The notes beneath the pieces were generated by a model that was not told the DNA's origin, did not search any database, and was given only the letters and a program-made list of their open reading frames with translations. Made by a program: the position numbers and the translations under genes. 64,000 nucleotides of DNA, from NCBI GenBank assembly GCA_949357655.1, contig CASHTG010000021.1, positions 186,001-250,000 on the forward strand, given 5' to 3'. This stretch comes from Parascedosporium putredinis (taxonomy: Eukaryota; Ascomycota; Sordariomycetes; Microascales; Microascaceae). Positions 25,130 to 38,189 of this stretch are shown piece by piece (within the stretch, counting starts at the first letter, position 1; every line of letters begins with the position of its first letter).

Positions 25130-28100
25130 TTACAACGACTCCCGTCCCATCTGCCCATCCATTAACTCGTTGAGCACATCTCTGCCCACGGTAAATCTAC
25201 CACTCAGCGCCTTATCGCTCAGGCCCACCTTTTAGGGCCTGTCCGTTGCTGTACGCTTGCATTCTCCTTGCCTGCGCCCACCTGGCCAAACAGCCTCTTT
25301 CGGGGCCCGTGTCCGTGGCCGTTGGGGGACGTGGCCTTACCGGGGGACTTCTCCGCTTGCCAGGGGACAGTCCGGCACCAGCCTTGCGGGGCGTCTTCCA
25401 CTGCGTCAGGCTCTGCGTTAGGTTTTCATCAAAGTGGTGGCTCCCCAGCGCATCCGCTGGCAGGTCCAAGATCCACGATCGTTCCTCCATGAGGTGCACG
25501 AAGCGCGCCACCATCTCCTTCCCCGCGCCCCCAAGCGTCGCCTTGCTACCGACAACGAGGAGCTTCGTCTTGGCGCGGGTAAAGGCGACGTTGATACGGC
25601 GCCAGTCCTTGAGTAAATCGCCAATGTTGCTGTTCTCGTTGCAACGTACGAGAGAGAGCACGATGACCTCCTTGTCGCGGCCCTGGAAACGGTCGGCTGT
25701 GTGCATCTCGACGCTCGTGTGGCGAAGTGCGTGCTTGAGCAGGGATAGCTGGGACCGGTAGTGTGTCATGACCCCAATCTCCGAGGTCGGCACGCCGACG
25801 GCAATGAGCGACTCTACGAGCTGCGTCACAATTTGGGCCTCGGACGGGTTGACGATACGATTTCCCTTGGCCTCCTCGCAAATCCGGGGAGCAATCGTAT
25901 CAGTGTTGAGAAATGCGACGCGAGCTTCCGGTTCGAGCGCCTGCCGGAGCCAGCATAGGGGCCCGCCAGTGCAGACCGAGGTGGGCGCCATCGACGGGGC
26001 TGCGAGGTCGGTGGCGTTGTAGTGTAGCCGCCCTAGAGCCGCCATGTTTGTCACCTCCAGGCTCTTGGTTCGCAACTCCTCGGTACCGCAGCGGAGCCTC
26101 CCATCATAGATGAGGGTATTGCTCAGAGTCATAATGTCCTCGTTCATCCGGTATTGATGCTCGAGGTTGACGACGCTGTCCGGGTGGGTATCGGATAAAA
26201 GTTTGAAAAGCGAAATGTCGAGTCCCCCTCGCGCGCTTCCTTGTTCTGTACCAGTGGGGGCAGCTGGTTGTGGTCGCCGACGAGCACAAAGGTACGAGCC
26301 ATACGAATTGGCCCTAAGCAGACAGGCAGGGTAATCTGGGACGCCTCGTCGACGATGCAGTAATCAAAGGTTCGCTCGTTGAAAATCGGATGGCTGATCC
26401 CGAGACAGGTGGTCGCCACAATAGGGGTACCATGCCATGCCTCGTGGATCTGCTCAAAAGATGTCATGGGGTTTCCGGCAAGGGTGACAAACTCTTGCAC
26501 CTCTGGATGCACTTTAACTGGAGCACCGAGACGAAGAATGTTAATCTTGTCCGTCTTGAGTTTCAGCAGAATGTTGTCCACAGCCGTGTGCGTATAAGAC
26601 GTGAGCAGGACGCTCTTGCCTTGCGCGGTCAGAGCGCGTATAATGTGCGCAATCGTAGTCGTCTTGCCAGTGCCCGGCATACCGAGAACGAGGGCGTAGT
26701 CCTGCGCACTCATCACCTTTCTACAGCGCGCTTCTGGTCAACGTTGAGGCTTTCGTGCCCAGGAACGTGGTACTGCGTGGGTGTCGTTTTGAACTGCGGC
26801 TTCTCCAGATCCACGACGAGGCGCCGGATCTGCTGGGACCCGAAGACGCCGTCGGCCATGATTTGGACAATGTTGTTCCGAACGACAACCATGCCATTGC
26901 TAAACTCATCCTTGTCGATTCGGTATCGGATCGACGGCGGACTGTTGGCGGTGCTGGAGGAATCCTGACCAGCCTGTGCATTGACGTCCATGATACCAGT
27001 AAAGACTTGGTTATCAACCTCGTCAAACCCAGGCTGTCGAATTCGTGAGTTGTGAAGCCGCCTATCCACCGCGAGCGTGATGCGGTTCTTCCGAACTGAC
27101 GTGACATAGCCCAGGGCCAAGGCGAAGTGGCCTTGCTCATCCGACACGACCACGGGCTCGCCGACGGCGATTTGCGACTCGAGGAAGGAGAAGTCTGGGG
27201 TAGGGGAGCCTTTGGTAAACGAATACTGGAACTTGTTGATCTTGGAGTGATCCGTCTGCTCCAGGACCTTGTCAATAATCACATCCGAGAAGCAGCGTCC
27301 AACCTTTTCGCGGGCCGTGCTGAGCATGGTCCAGAGCTCGCGCTTCAACCGGCGACTCTCCTTCTCTTCCGCAGTCAACAGGTTCTCCCACTTGACGAAG
27401 AAGTCGCGGTGGGCCGGTGTGAGATGCTTGACAACTTCGTTGAACTTGGTACCCATTCCGCTGGTTTCCCCATCGCCCTCATCCGCCAGTTTATGATAGA
27501 TGAAGCAAGAGGTTTGAGCATAGCACCTCCCACATAGGTTCTGCTTCTTTGCCATGGGCGGCAGGTTAATCTCTCGTTTGCGGATATACGAGGCGAGTCG
27601 GTTGCGCTGCATGATCATGTGCAAGATCTCCCGCCTGATAGTCGGCACACGCATGGTGACGGACGATTCCATGTAATATAGAAGTCCGGAAGCGATGTTG
27701 ATATCGTATCGATCAGACAGGAGCAGATTATAGAGAGCAGTTTGAGCTGCGTGGTTGGCGCTCACGTGCTTTCCAGTCTTGACCTCGAAAGGCACCGTCA
27801 ACGTCTGGATCTGGTGCCCGTCCCTCAGAGTGACTTCGACAGTAGCGTCAATGTTTCCCTTGAGTCCATACATGGGTGACCAGACGTGCTCTTCGACATC
27901 GAGAAGCTTGCTAATGCACATATTGACTTTTTCTGGTTCCGATCCTGTACGTGCGCGTCGGGCTGTCCAATAGTTAGTTGAAAATGAACCCTGGCAATGC
28001 CTTTTTTCTCGATCCATCACTTAGGATTCGCCGATACTTACTCGAGGGAACGGCGCGACAAAAGTCCTAGCCCAGTTCATGAGCTCGCCCATCTTGGACT

Positions 28101-30443
28101 GAAGGTGTTGGCGAGCAGCTGGCAAGTCCACCTTGATGGTGTATAAATCTTGAACATGCTTCTCCGTGATTGCGGCAATCGCGTCGGTGAGAAATTTCTC
28201 GTCCCACCGCCCTGCTGTGAGAGCCTCTTGAAAGAGTTCGTGCAAAAGGGTTCCGTAGACAAGGGGCGGGGTTGGGTCGCTCGTAGCCTTGACACGCTCT
28301 TGAAGCACAGCGCGGCGCATACAGCCAAAAGAATCGGCCACGACGGTCGCCGAGATGAGTTGATCGGGGTCAAGGATCAAGATGTTCTGGTCATCGTCGA
28401 TGACACACCGACCAGTCCTGTCAAACTCTCCAATAATGTGGACGTACGACATTTCGCTAACCTCCGTATCGTACCATTCTCCCTAAGTGAAGCTAGCTGC
28501 ATCTTACCCGTGCTCTCAACTTCGAGGAGGAGCATCTAGCGCACGGTGATGATCGCGTCAGCGGAGTGTTCAAGGACTGGGGTGTGCGTTTTTGTTTTGA
28601 GGATGAACTCACCTTTTCTGGAAGCTCTCTTCCATGCTTGTCGACATAATCGCTTTCGATGACGGAGGTGACTAGGTACCTTTGGATTGTCCTAGACTTT
28701 TGGGCACGCTACGCTCAGGATTTAGTACGGGCGTGGTATGAACCGGTTCGCGGTGACGGTCGTAGACGTACAGGAATCGACCCGACGGCGTTCGATAGCT
28801 TCGGAATGTCCTGGAATACAGCCTGGCTAGCCGCTGCCTGTGTAGCAGCTAGTTCCACTGCATTCCAGTCGTCATCGTCGCCTAGATCGTCGTCTAACAG
28901 GTCTTCTTCAACCACCACGCTCTTTTCTGGCGCTGGCGCGTGGCCCCACTGGCTCACAAGGTCCACCTCCACCACTGGGACGGGTTCCTTGACTACAGCC
29001 TGCTCAGCCAAAACAAACACGTCATCATCAATGTCGTCAAGGCCATAATCATCGTCATCATCATTGCCGTCTTCCTGGTCGTCGAGAATATTCGCGGCCG
29101 CGGGTGTCTTGGGTGGGTTGGTTTGCTTTCTCGGGGACTTGCGGGGAGACCTGCTGGGTGCGCGAGCTGCTTGTTTGGGGGTGGTATGGGAAGCGGAAAT
29201 CCCTGCCGATTCTATACTAGCATCGATCTCCATGAGCATGTCGTCGTCGAAGTCGTCGTCATCGTAATCGTTATCCGCGGTCGGTAGCTGGGTATGACCG
29301 CCGGCGGAGGCACTCAGCTGTTTCGGTTGAGGGGAGGGGCTATCATGGCGGGTCGGGTTCGCTTGGCTGGTGAGGGAGATTCCGCAGGGGCTCGCGGCTG
29401 GGAAAGCCGTGACCCCTCTCTCAGGTGAAGAGGGCTTTGGTCCTGGTTCTGGGGCGCCTCTTGCATACTAGAGGTAACGGAGTCAAGAAGCGAGGTAACC
29501 AACGAGTATTTAGAAGGACCGCCGCCGCCGCCAGTCATGTACGTAGGTGAGCCATCCGCCTCAACCTTCCGCCTTTTGTTAAAGTGCAGGCGGCTGGACG
29601 CGACAGCTCGGCGTAGCGCAGACTCCCTTTGCGGCGTCATGCCCACACCTTCCGCAGGGGGCCTCGGCGAGGATGCCACGAGAAAATCGGCGAGATCGCC
29701 ACCACCCCTTTCTTGAGGAGAACCGTCGCGTATACCGCCCTTGAAAGTATAGCGGTCCCACAATTCCAGAGTAGGGTCGGGATGAGGAGACCTGAGAGCC
29801 TGGGCGAGCTTCTTGATATTCACCGCCGGCGAGTTCACCTTAGTTATGGGTGATGAAGTCGGCGACGAGCTCCTCGCCCTCTTCCTGCCTTTTCTGCGAC
29901 GGACGACGCCGCCTAGCGGCATATACAGCTCGCGGTCGTCTTGCAATGCTGCGGCCCACATGACTTTATCATCCGGGGACCTGTGCAAATCGTCGTCGGG
30001 GGCTGGCTCACGCGATTGGGGTGGCTTCGCCGCGTCTTCGGTCGTGTTGACAGGAGTTGAGGTCGGCTTCCCCGTCACGTTCGTTTCATTCTCGCAGGGT
30101 CTAGCATGATTAGTATTAGGTTTGGAGTTTTCCTTGTCAGAGTCGTGAGGCGTAGGAGCGGCGGCGGCGGCAGCAGCAGGCGAGTCGGATTTGTGGCGGA
30201 ACTTGAGCTTTTCGAGCTTTTTCCTCGTCGCCTCGGAAATGGTTGAAGGGGTCCTCTCGAGCCTGTTGGGTACAGGTGTGCTGTATGATCGCTGCCACGG
30301 GGATCTCTGTGAACAACATCAAAGGTTAATCAAATACATGGCAACAATTGCTAGACGGAGGAGACACCAGGCCGTCACATTGGAGACTTGGGCCAGCTTA
30401 CCTTGGCATTGCCAACAGCTGGGTGAGGAGGAGGAGGAGGCAT
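25130..30443 (-). CDS. DNA2: DNA2 replication nuclease/helicase, seven frameshifts
   Basis: Nuclease-helicase that trims long flaps in Okazaki-fragment maturation and resects double-strand breaks. Exons (minus) 30443-30402, 30306-28772, 28696-28613, 28535-28042 and 27962-25130; about 1664 residues. The N-terminus is long, basic then acidic (IDDD/EEDLLDDDLGDDDDW) and disordered. The RecB-type nuclease has VPFEVKTGK. The Fe-S cluster cysteines are visible in SFGCMRRAVLQ and CGRCYAQTSC. The superfamily 1 helicase has GMPGTGKTT (about residue 1150), VDEASQ, GDHNQLPPL, TADRFQGRDK and NVAFTRAK. The C-terminus reads VLNELMDGQMGRESL. Missing bases lie at 29331-29334, 28481-28483, 27928-27932, 26719-26721, 26224-26228, about 25345-25385 and about 25229. 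With these seven, every exon length fits phase 0 exactly. Start codon: MPPPPPHPAVGNAK, followed by a 95-nt intron. Confidence 0.94.
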
Positions 30444-31251
30444 GTTGATTCAAGGCACAAAGGGGATTGTTGTGTGTGCCTTGAAGGGGTGACTCGGGTC
30501 TATCTCATTGAAGCTTGGGATAGACTCGGCTAGGGCGTGAATGGCTATGTTCTTTTTTTCTTCTCTCTTTAAAACTTATTACTTGGGAATTTGGACTAAA
30601 AAGTTTACAAGGAGCCCAGGTGTTGGGGAAAGCCGAACACGGGAAGACGGCAACCTTGACTTCAACCTGGGCCCCATTACATGGGTTCTAAGTTGAGAGG
30701 ACGCGACTAGGAAGCCAAGTGGACGCGTTGGTGGGGCAGCGCGATAACAATTAACGCCAGGCGCGACCTTTGCTGAAGCACACGCAGAAAGTACTCTCCA
30801 GAAAAAGGTACTTGTCCTGCCAAAGTCATCCGTACCTCTTGGAGGTGTGATTTGCCGAGCTATTGCCGGAACTTGCCAGCTGCTCCCTCCCCCAAACCTC
30901 TCGCCCCACTCCTACTCCAATGCAGCACCCACAGTGGCTGGATCTTTACAGGGCAAAAAGCTTGGATGACATCGTCACCTCGGTCGAGAGCTTGGTTTCC
31001 GCCAGCGATGCAGACCATCATGAGACACACCTCTTCCCCGCAACACAGCTAAAAGACAGAAACTCCCACACTTAGAGAGAGAGAACCCCGACCTATTCAA
31101 TTGAACACGTGCGGCAACCAATTAGCTTCTATATCTTGCTGCTTTTCTCATTTCTTTAGCTTCATCATCTGTGTCGTTTACCTTGGCCCCCTCCCCTCTC
31201 GCAACCCTTCCCCCAGACTCCCCTCACACAAAGCAAAAAGAGAGAGAAGCC
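30444..31251. other. Divergent intergenic, DNA2 / unknown membrane protein
   Basis: 808 bp holding both promoters. A 50-codon open frame beginning MQHPQWLDLYRAKS (about 30920-31075, +) has no known family and no clear context. The leader before 31252 is pyrimidine-rich. An upstream short coding frame is possible but not supported. Confidence 0.5.
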
Positions 31252-32391
31252 ATGCTCCCCGACAACGATCCTCCCCCAGCGACGGCTGGTCCGACGCTCC
31301 CGACTCCCCTCCGACCCCAACGCCGACCCCGCCGCCAACCTCACCCCGGAGCGCATACAAGCCGTCCTCGACGCCCGCAACCGCCACGTCCCCAACTTCA
31401 TCAACATGGTGTACGGCGACGCCCCCAAGCTCCACCACACCATCATCACCAAGAACCTGCAAAACTTCCAGTCCCAGGTCCTGCGCAGCCGTCCCCTCAC
31501 CGACGACGAGATCGGCGCCCTCGCCGACCACTGGAGCGCCTCCGCCAACATCGCCCTCACCGCCAAGCCCTTTGTCTGGTCCCTCGCCGTTTTTCTCGCC
31601 TGGCGCGGCCGCGCCCGCTTCCGTTTTCCTTTTGGCAGCCCAAGTGGGTCAACACCTCCCCCGACGTCTTTCCCACCATCAGCCGCCCCATGCTGCAGGG
31701 TAAAGCCGCCAGGATCGCCTGGCACACCGCCCGCTTCGGCGTCTACGCCGTCATGTGCAACTGGTTCGTCACGCCCTTCTTCCTCTCCTACGCCGGCGTG
31801 AGGGCGACGGTGAGCATCTCGTCCGATCCCCGGCTGCAAGAGGCCGTCAAGGAGTCGGTCAAGGACATCCAGGCGCAGAGGACAATCAACCACATGCAGC
31901 GGAGGACGGGCCAAATTCCCACCCAGTTCCCCCGCACAACAACGGGAGCAGAACGAGGACCAAGAGGGCGAACACTCCACGGAAAGCTCGGACAGCTGGG
32001 GCGGTCGCACCTCGGACTCCCCTCAAGCTTCCCGCTTCTCCGAGACGGGCCATTCCCAGACCACCCGGGATGCCCCGCAGGAGCGCGCCTCTCAACCTGA
32101 CCCTTATACGTACCAACCACGACGCTCCGCCGCCGCCGCCGCCGCCGCGCCATCGGAGCCCTCCTCGTGGGACAAGGACTCCGTCCTAGAAGAGCTCGAA
32201 GGGAGCGACGAAGAAGACAACGCTTCACCAGTCGCCCCGTCCGCTCGATCGCAAGAAGCGAAGAGGCAGCGGGCCGAGAGGGCGCGCCGCCCCGCTCCCC
32301 GCCTTCCGATGACGGCGTCTCCGCCTGGGATCGCCTCCGAGAAAGAGCCCAGGCCGAGAAGAACGACGACGAACCTACCAGACGGAGGTGA
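31252..32391 (+). CDS. Unknown fungal protein with two membrane segments, six frameshifts
   Basis: I do not recognise a named family. Read as one exon, the gene needs six added bases: ccccc 31273-31277, cccc near 31304, tttt near 31630, two between about 31915 and 31935, and cccc near 32300. It then gives about 381 residues. After an acidic/Pro-rich start comes a well-formed domain (ANLTPERIQAVLDARNRHVP, INMVYGDAPKLHHTII). Two hydrophobic segments follow (FVWSLAVFLAW, about residue 125, and VYAVMCNWFVTPFFLSYAGV, about 180), then an amphipathic helix ending NHMQRRTGQIPT. The last 170 residues are low-complexity and acidic (SWDKDSVLEELEGSDEEDNA) and end AWDRLRERAQAEKNDDEPTRRR. The layout suggests a protein anchored in an organelle membrane with a disordered tail; that is inference. 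Divergent from DNA2. Confidence 0.7.
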
Positions 32392-33146
32392 GGAAAGGGG
32401 GAATGATGGAAAAAGAAGAAGAAGGAAAGAAGCCCGGCACAAAAGGATTCGTGCCGCTCCCTCTCTAGATCATCCCCATGTCACAGGAAAAAAATATCCA
32501 AATGTACTTTAGTTTTATCCCCTCCTCGCCCTTGAGCTGTATATCACCTAGGTTCCGAGAGAGCCGGCCCTCGGCCGCGCCCTTTCGGACTTTTGACAAT
32601 AGACCACCCAGAGACACTGGCAGTATATGTCCTCGTTCGTGACCCCTCAACCACCAGTAATAACTACAGTGTTCGAACTATATTCCACCCCGTGATCACA
32701 TCGCAAGAACACCTTTCACAAAGAAGAGAATAGTTTGAGGCATAACATCAATATGTCTTATGGCGGCGCACACTCGAGAGTGGCCAAGTATATTTGGATC
32801 AAGCGCCAATCTACCAAGCAAGGAATAACATCATCAATCCACACCTAAAGGAGCGTACACTTTTTCCTCCCCCATCGATTATAGCCCAAGAGAAAAATGA
32901 AGGCAAAGAATGAAAAGAACCAAGAAAGAATTCGAAAGGAAAAAAAAAAAAAACACCCCGAAAACTCATATAAACCAGGCAAAGGCTTGCACATGCCACC
33001 AGCGAGAAGCGTAAAAAAGCAAATGATGATAGAATACAGAATGTGTGTGTGAGAGAGAGTGGGAGAGAGGAGACATGGACGTAGAAGGAAAGTCAACGAG
33101 GGAGAAAGAAAAAGACAAGCTTGGCTTATCCCTCCTTCCACCCAGA
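32392..33146. other. 3' intergenic between convergent genes
   Basis: 755 bp between the unknown membrane protein and the AIM21-like gene. Contains an A run at 32940-32953 and a GT/GA microsatellite at 33044-33066. No gene seen. Confidence 0.65.
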
Positions 33147-35548
33147 TCACGCCTTGGTGTCGTTTAGTGGGAGGAAATTATTTTCCTCACCTTCACCCGC
33201 CTCCTCCGCATCAGTGGCAGCGACGGCAGCGCCTGGCTTCTCAGACCCAGCGCGATCCGCGGAAACTGCGTTGAGGTCACTAACCTTTGAAGCGTCGTCG
33301 GCCTCGACCCCGAGGTCAGGACCAGGAGCGGCGTCCAGCTTAGGCTCTTCATCAATAGATTTTCTCGGTTCGGATGGTGCAGCCGTCGTAGCCTCCTCCG
33401 CATCAAGCGCGGATGGCCCATTGCTCTCGGACGGCGCCCCTTCGGCAGACCCAGTGTCCGAAACAATGGACGGCGCCGCCTTTTCAACGGACGCGGCCGA
33501 TACCTCACGCGTCAGCGGTTCCTCGTCGGGGACCGCGCTGCGGGAGACGCTCCCCTCTCAGCGGAGACGGCAGATGACTCGCGAGTCAGCGGCTCATCCT
33601 TGGGCGACTCGGCCACGGGCTCGGGAGCAGCCGCTTCGACGGGCTTGACCTCCAAATCACTACTCTCCGGATCGATACTCCAGACCGTCTGTGCGGTAGA
33701 AAGAGCAAGCGATGGCGCGCTCGGCTTCTCGGCATCCGTGGGGGCTGTGGCAGCAGGGGGCGCCGGGCTCTTGGCAGGTGCTCTCCTCTGAGGGCCCCTG
33801 GCACGTCCCTTCCTAGCGTCGGCGAGGGGCTTCTTCTCGGCGGGCTTCTCTTCTTCCGCGGCGGCCTCAGGCTCGGGCTCCTCCTTTTGGGCGCCTGCGG
33901 CCCGAGCTGCAACCGCCTGTTCAGGTCCGACATGAATCCAGCCTGAAGCGCGGCAATCTTATTGCCCATGGGCCTAGCTGGGATCGCGGGCTTCACTTTG
34001 GGGACGGCAGGAGGCTCTCTAGTCTCGGTCGCGGGGGCGGCGGCAGTGCCGGCGGTGGCAGCGGCGGCCTTTGCCGGGCGAGAGGGGATGGATGGCCGAG
34101 CCTTGGGCAGTGCGGGTGGCTCGCTCGCCTCTACCGGAGATGTGGACGAGGGCCTCGCCGGGCGAGGAGGCAGGAAGGGCTTCGGCTTGTCAACCACAGG
34201 AGCCTTGCCTTCATTACTGAGCTCCTTTTTAACCCTAGGCCGATCGGGAACAGCAGGCCGATCGGGTATGGACGGTCTCCTCTCTGGAACGGCGGGCTTG
34301 TCGACGCTCTTTCGGCCAGGGCGATCGGGAATGGCAGGGGGTTCGTTTCCTCGCGCCGGACGATCGGGGATGGAGGGCTTCTCCGCAGCCTTGGCGGGTC
34401 GGGAGGGGATGTCGGGCTTAGCGTCTGGTTGCTGATCCGCCGACACGGTGGTCTCGTAAAGGGCACTGTCGGGGGCATCCTCCCACACGTCACGGCTGGG
34501 GAACCGCTTTTGCTGGTTAGGGCGCTTAGGCACTTGGGGTACCTCTTGCACGGGAAGCCAGGATTGCGAGGGCTTGTCGCCGCGGGGCACAAAGTTCTTG
34601 GTCCTCTGCGCTTCCTTTTCCGCCAGCTCCTCTTGGTATTGGGCAAATGCCTGCACGGGAGTGGGGTTATTTCGCTCGGGAGTATCGATGGCCTTGAGAC
34701 GGGGATCTTCGCTGGGGATATCAGGCGTCGACACCTCGGTCGTGTAGTAGGCGCTACTAGGCGCATCCTCCCAAATGTCCTTGCTGGGGAATTTGTGGAT
34801 AGCTGAGTCCCTCGTGTTCGTCTTCTCATCATCGTCCTCAACAGCCTCCTCCTCTCCGTCCTTGAAGAGAGCCTCGTAGTTGGAAGGCGGGGGCGGCACC
34901 TTGCGAGCCTCGGGGCGCGGGAAATCGCTCGGGAGAACTTCAAAGTTGATCGAGGGCCTTCGGATAGGCTCCGTCAGGGGCTCTTCGTCTTCGGCGGCGG
35001 CATCGACCGAGGGCTCAACCGCGGCCTGCAGGTCGGGGCGGGGGCTAGCTTTAGCGACCTCATCCTCGGCCAGGATGGGGGCGGTATAGTGGTGTCGGGC
35101 GCTTCCCCGAACATCCTCGGGACTGGCGCTCCGGCGGGGCTCGTCGACGTGTATTACGTCGGCGTCGTCGAGGATCCCCGATTCCCGCTCCTCAGCAGGA
35201 GAGGGCTTCTTCGGGGGCTATCCGCCTTGAGGGAGGCGAAGCCGGCTCGAGGAGAGGCAATTCGAGAAACATAGGCTTCCTGGCCTTCGAAACCGACTTC
35301 TTCGCTGGGCGTTCCTGCGTACTCGGGTGTGTCTACGAGGCGGATCGTAAGCTCAATGGTTCAAGAAAAGGGAGGGGGAAAAGGGGAGCACACAAGGCTG
35401 GCGGAGCTTGTGGTCGCCGAGATGGAAGTCTAGTGTAAGCGGGAGGGAGGAATGGCCCAAACATACCAAGAGCGTGGTGATTAGCCGTGTTTTGCACAAT
35501 CCGATTGAGCTCGGCACTGCTCATCTTTAAGTCGTCAACGGAACTCAT
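33147..35548 (-). CDS. AIM21: AIM21-like actin-patch regulator, three frameshifts
   Basis: Proline-rich fungal protein resembling Aim21, which with Tda2 restrains actin barbed-end growth at cortical patches in yeast. Exons (minus) 35548-35467 and 35332-33147, with a 134-nt phase-1 intron; about 756 residues. Features in order: HHYTAPILAEDE (about 100); two FPS-K/R-D-I/V-WEDAP repeats (about 190 and 290), each followed by Y-E/T-TT-V; a long run of P-x-IP-x-RP repeats (SIPDRPA, AIPDRPG, SIPSRPA) that look like SH3 ligands; then the conserved block GNKIAALQAGFMSDLNRRLQ. The C-terminus is acidic and Ala-rich, ending FLPLNDTKA. Missing bases: ggggg 35213-35217, tttt 33885-33888 and cccc 33552-33555; with three added, the phases close. 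The name rests on the repeats plus the GNKIAALQ block. Confidence 0.78.
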
Positions 35549-38189
35549 GATGAATGATGCATGCAATGTGCGACCCCTGAGAGGAAAAAAAGAGAAACAA
35601 AATTTTGTTTTTCAAGACTCAACCCTTAAGGAATAAAGGAAGAACACACACAAGAAAAAGGAAGCTGGTGAGGAAAGATAGAAGAAGGGATGGAAAATGG
35701 TGCACAAGGTTTAGATGTCAGAGAAGAGACAAAAGGAAGTTGAAACAGCGCCGTGACGAACGGTGGGGGTTCTCAAAGGGGACTACTAGAGGAACCTCTT
35801 TCGAGAAGCTGTTGACCTCATAGCTCTCGTTCGTGCTCGCCCCGTCTTATCTGGCTAGGGGGTACGGAAGGGACACGGCCGGAGCTGGTACATCGGGCTG
35901 TCCACGAGCTGTGCAGGTACACGCTCGCACCCGCATTTTACAGGGTTCGCAGCAGGTAGCGTGGTGGGGCTCGACTGCAGCAAAGCACAAGCAGGAGGAC
36001 TTTGTCGACGGGTCAGTGTTGAGCTGGCCTGCACTAAAACCATCCAGTGACGGCAAATCACACACTTGATTGATGCAGCAAGCCCACCCCTGAAAAAAAG
36101 AGAAAAAGAAAAAGAGAAGAAGAGAAAAGGTTGGCCCGGGGGTAGGTACTCTCACACTTCCCAGCCCGACCCAGTTCGACCAGTCCGGGCTCAGGTATTT
36201 CTGATGATGCCGATAAGGCAACTTGCCTCGACTAACTTGCTATTGCATGCCAGCGGGCGCTCGAGAGCCCCCAGCCGGAGCGGTGAGAATCCTCTCTAAA
36301 AGAAATCACTTATTAATAAAAGCTCTGTCTATCTATATCCTAGAGATAGAGCTCGTAGGAATAGGATCCCTTCGTGTCTGGGGGCTTAGCCGGGTCAACA
36401 GCTCTTCTTCCCATCGTCCATCCTTGTTCTCGAGCGAGAGACCGACAGCGAGGTACATAGTTCCCAGAAACTGGCAGGGGCGGGGGGCCAGCCTGACGAC
36501 AAGCGTTGTCGGATGTTGCGCAGCAACATGGAAGTCATGGTCACCTCTGATGCGATGCGTGTGCAATTCCCTGTAAGCAACCCTGGCAGTAAAGCGGAGG
36601 GGACCACTGTCATTGGGTCCATCAGGTTTGGGAAAAGAAAAGAAAAAGAGAAAAAACACAAAATAGCGAGCCAACATCCATTGCCTCCATGATGTCAATC
36701 TGCCCAAGCTGCACTTTGCTCGTGATGCCATGCGACCCATATAGCGCCCACTAGCGCATTGCTAGGCGGCAGTGGAAAAGTACGTAGGTCGAGGGCACCA
36801 AGATCAATGTGGGTTGCTCTTGAGGGCCCATGAAATTCAACCTCCCAGCTCCGTCATTGCCCCCAGTTTCAAGAGGCAACATGTGGGTGTCAGGTATAAG
36901 CCGTCACTAGCCACACCATTTTCCCCTTCCAGCCCCGCCAACGATGAGAGGAGTTTGGGACAAAAAGGCAAAGAGCCCACTCCGTTCAAGATTTCCCAGC
37001 ATTGGGTTTTGCGAGCTTGGGTTCCCGATTTCTATAGAATCTTGCCATGCTGCCATATGTTCTGACAAGCGGGCCGTTGTTGGACGAGGGAGAGTTTTGG
37101 TCTGGGGATCAAGGTCCAAGTACTTGGATTGCGACCCTGCCCCTTTGACACGCACGCAGCGTTAGGCTTCTTTGTCCAATTAGTTGATGGAATAATAGTC
37201 CGTCGCTACCTCACAAGGTTACAAAGATATTGTGATATCTGTCTCTCATTCGTTCCAGTCGCGCAGACCAAATGCGTCCCAATCTTTCAGCTTTCATCCT
37301 CCCGATAGTTATCCTTTAGCCCGTTAGAACGGTAACGCCTCAGTTCTGAGCTGAGCTCTTCGGAACAAACTATTAAAACTTGGGCTCAAAATAAAATCAA
37401 TCGGCGTTTCTTCTAGCCACAAGCATTAACTGCTCCAGGAGAGGGCCAAAAGGACTTGCGGGGCTCGTGCGCCGTCTCACCCATGCCGTCTCACCTGGAT
37501 ATGGACTATGTGGACGATGAACGTGTTAATGTGACGGTCTAACCCCTCCAGCTCGATAGGTTGCTCCCGCAAGGAGTGACGTTGGGTCTCCATTCACACA
37601 GAATACACTGTCAGGGTCACTCTTCAACCAGGAACCGGAACCAGGCCTTTGGATGACTTCAAGGCAAGCGAGGAGAGAGTCCAGAAACGAAAAAATAAAA
37701 ATCCGCACATTTCTCCATAGCCCGATCAAGGGGGTTGTGGAAGTCATAGCAACAAGAAATAGAAGATACAACGGAATCATTTCGTAGACAAACCGGACGC
37801 CAAAAGAAAAAGAAAATCCCTAACCGACTGATGCGCATCATTTCTCTTTTTATGCGGTAGGCGGCTCGAATCCTCGACAGAGGGCCATGAACCGCCCATC
37901 AACCATTTGAGGCCCCAATTCCACCCATGTTCCTTCTCCTCCCCGTCCGCCTCCGCCTCCGCTTCCAACCTAACCTTCGAATGTCCACCCCGGACTACCG
38001 TTTAGGAACGATAACCCGCCTCCTTTGGAACATTCGTTCTGTCCACACACAAAGTTGTACAAGCACAACCCCCTATCCGGCAGCCACTCAGAAGGAGGGA
38101 CTTCGCGAGACCCTCCCGGCGATCCGAAAGGCGACCTCGTTCCTTGCAGAAGCGAAGCGGGGAAGTGGTAGCGCCGCCCTCGGCACGGT
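35549..38189. other. Gene-poor interval between AIM21-like and TVP18
   Basis: 2.6 kb with no gene I can support. It contains A/G-rich strings (35585-35700, 36090-36130) and short open frames on both strands with ordinary composition but no recognisable family. It includes the AIM21 promoter (start at 35548) and the TVP18 3' region. Confidence 0.6.

Noticed and set aside
28470..28500. A 24-29-nt intron in DNA2 before EWYDTEVSE
   Set aside because: Far below the normal minimum. Reading through as LEVESTGKMQLASLR plus one missing base in ccc 28481-28483 restores the family sequence and makes the exon exactly 165 codons.
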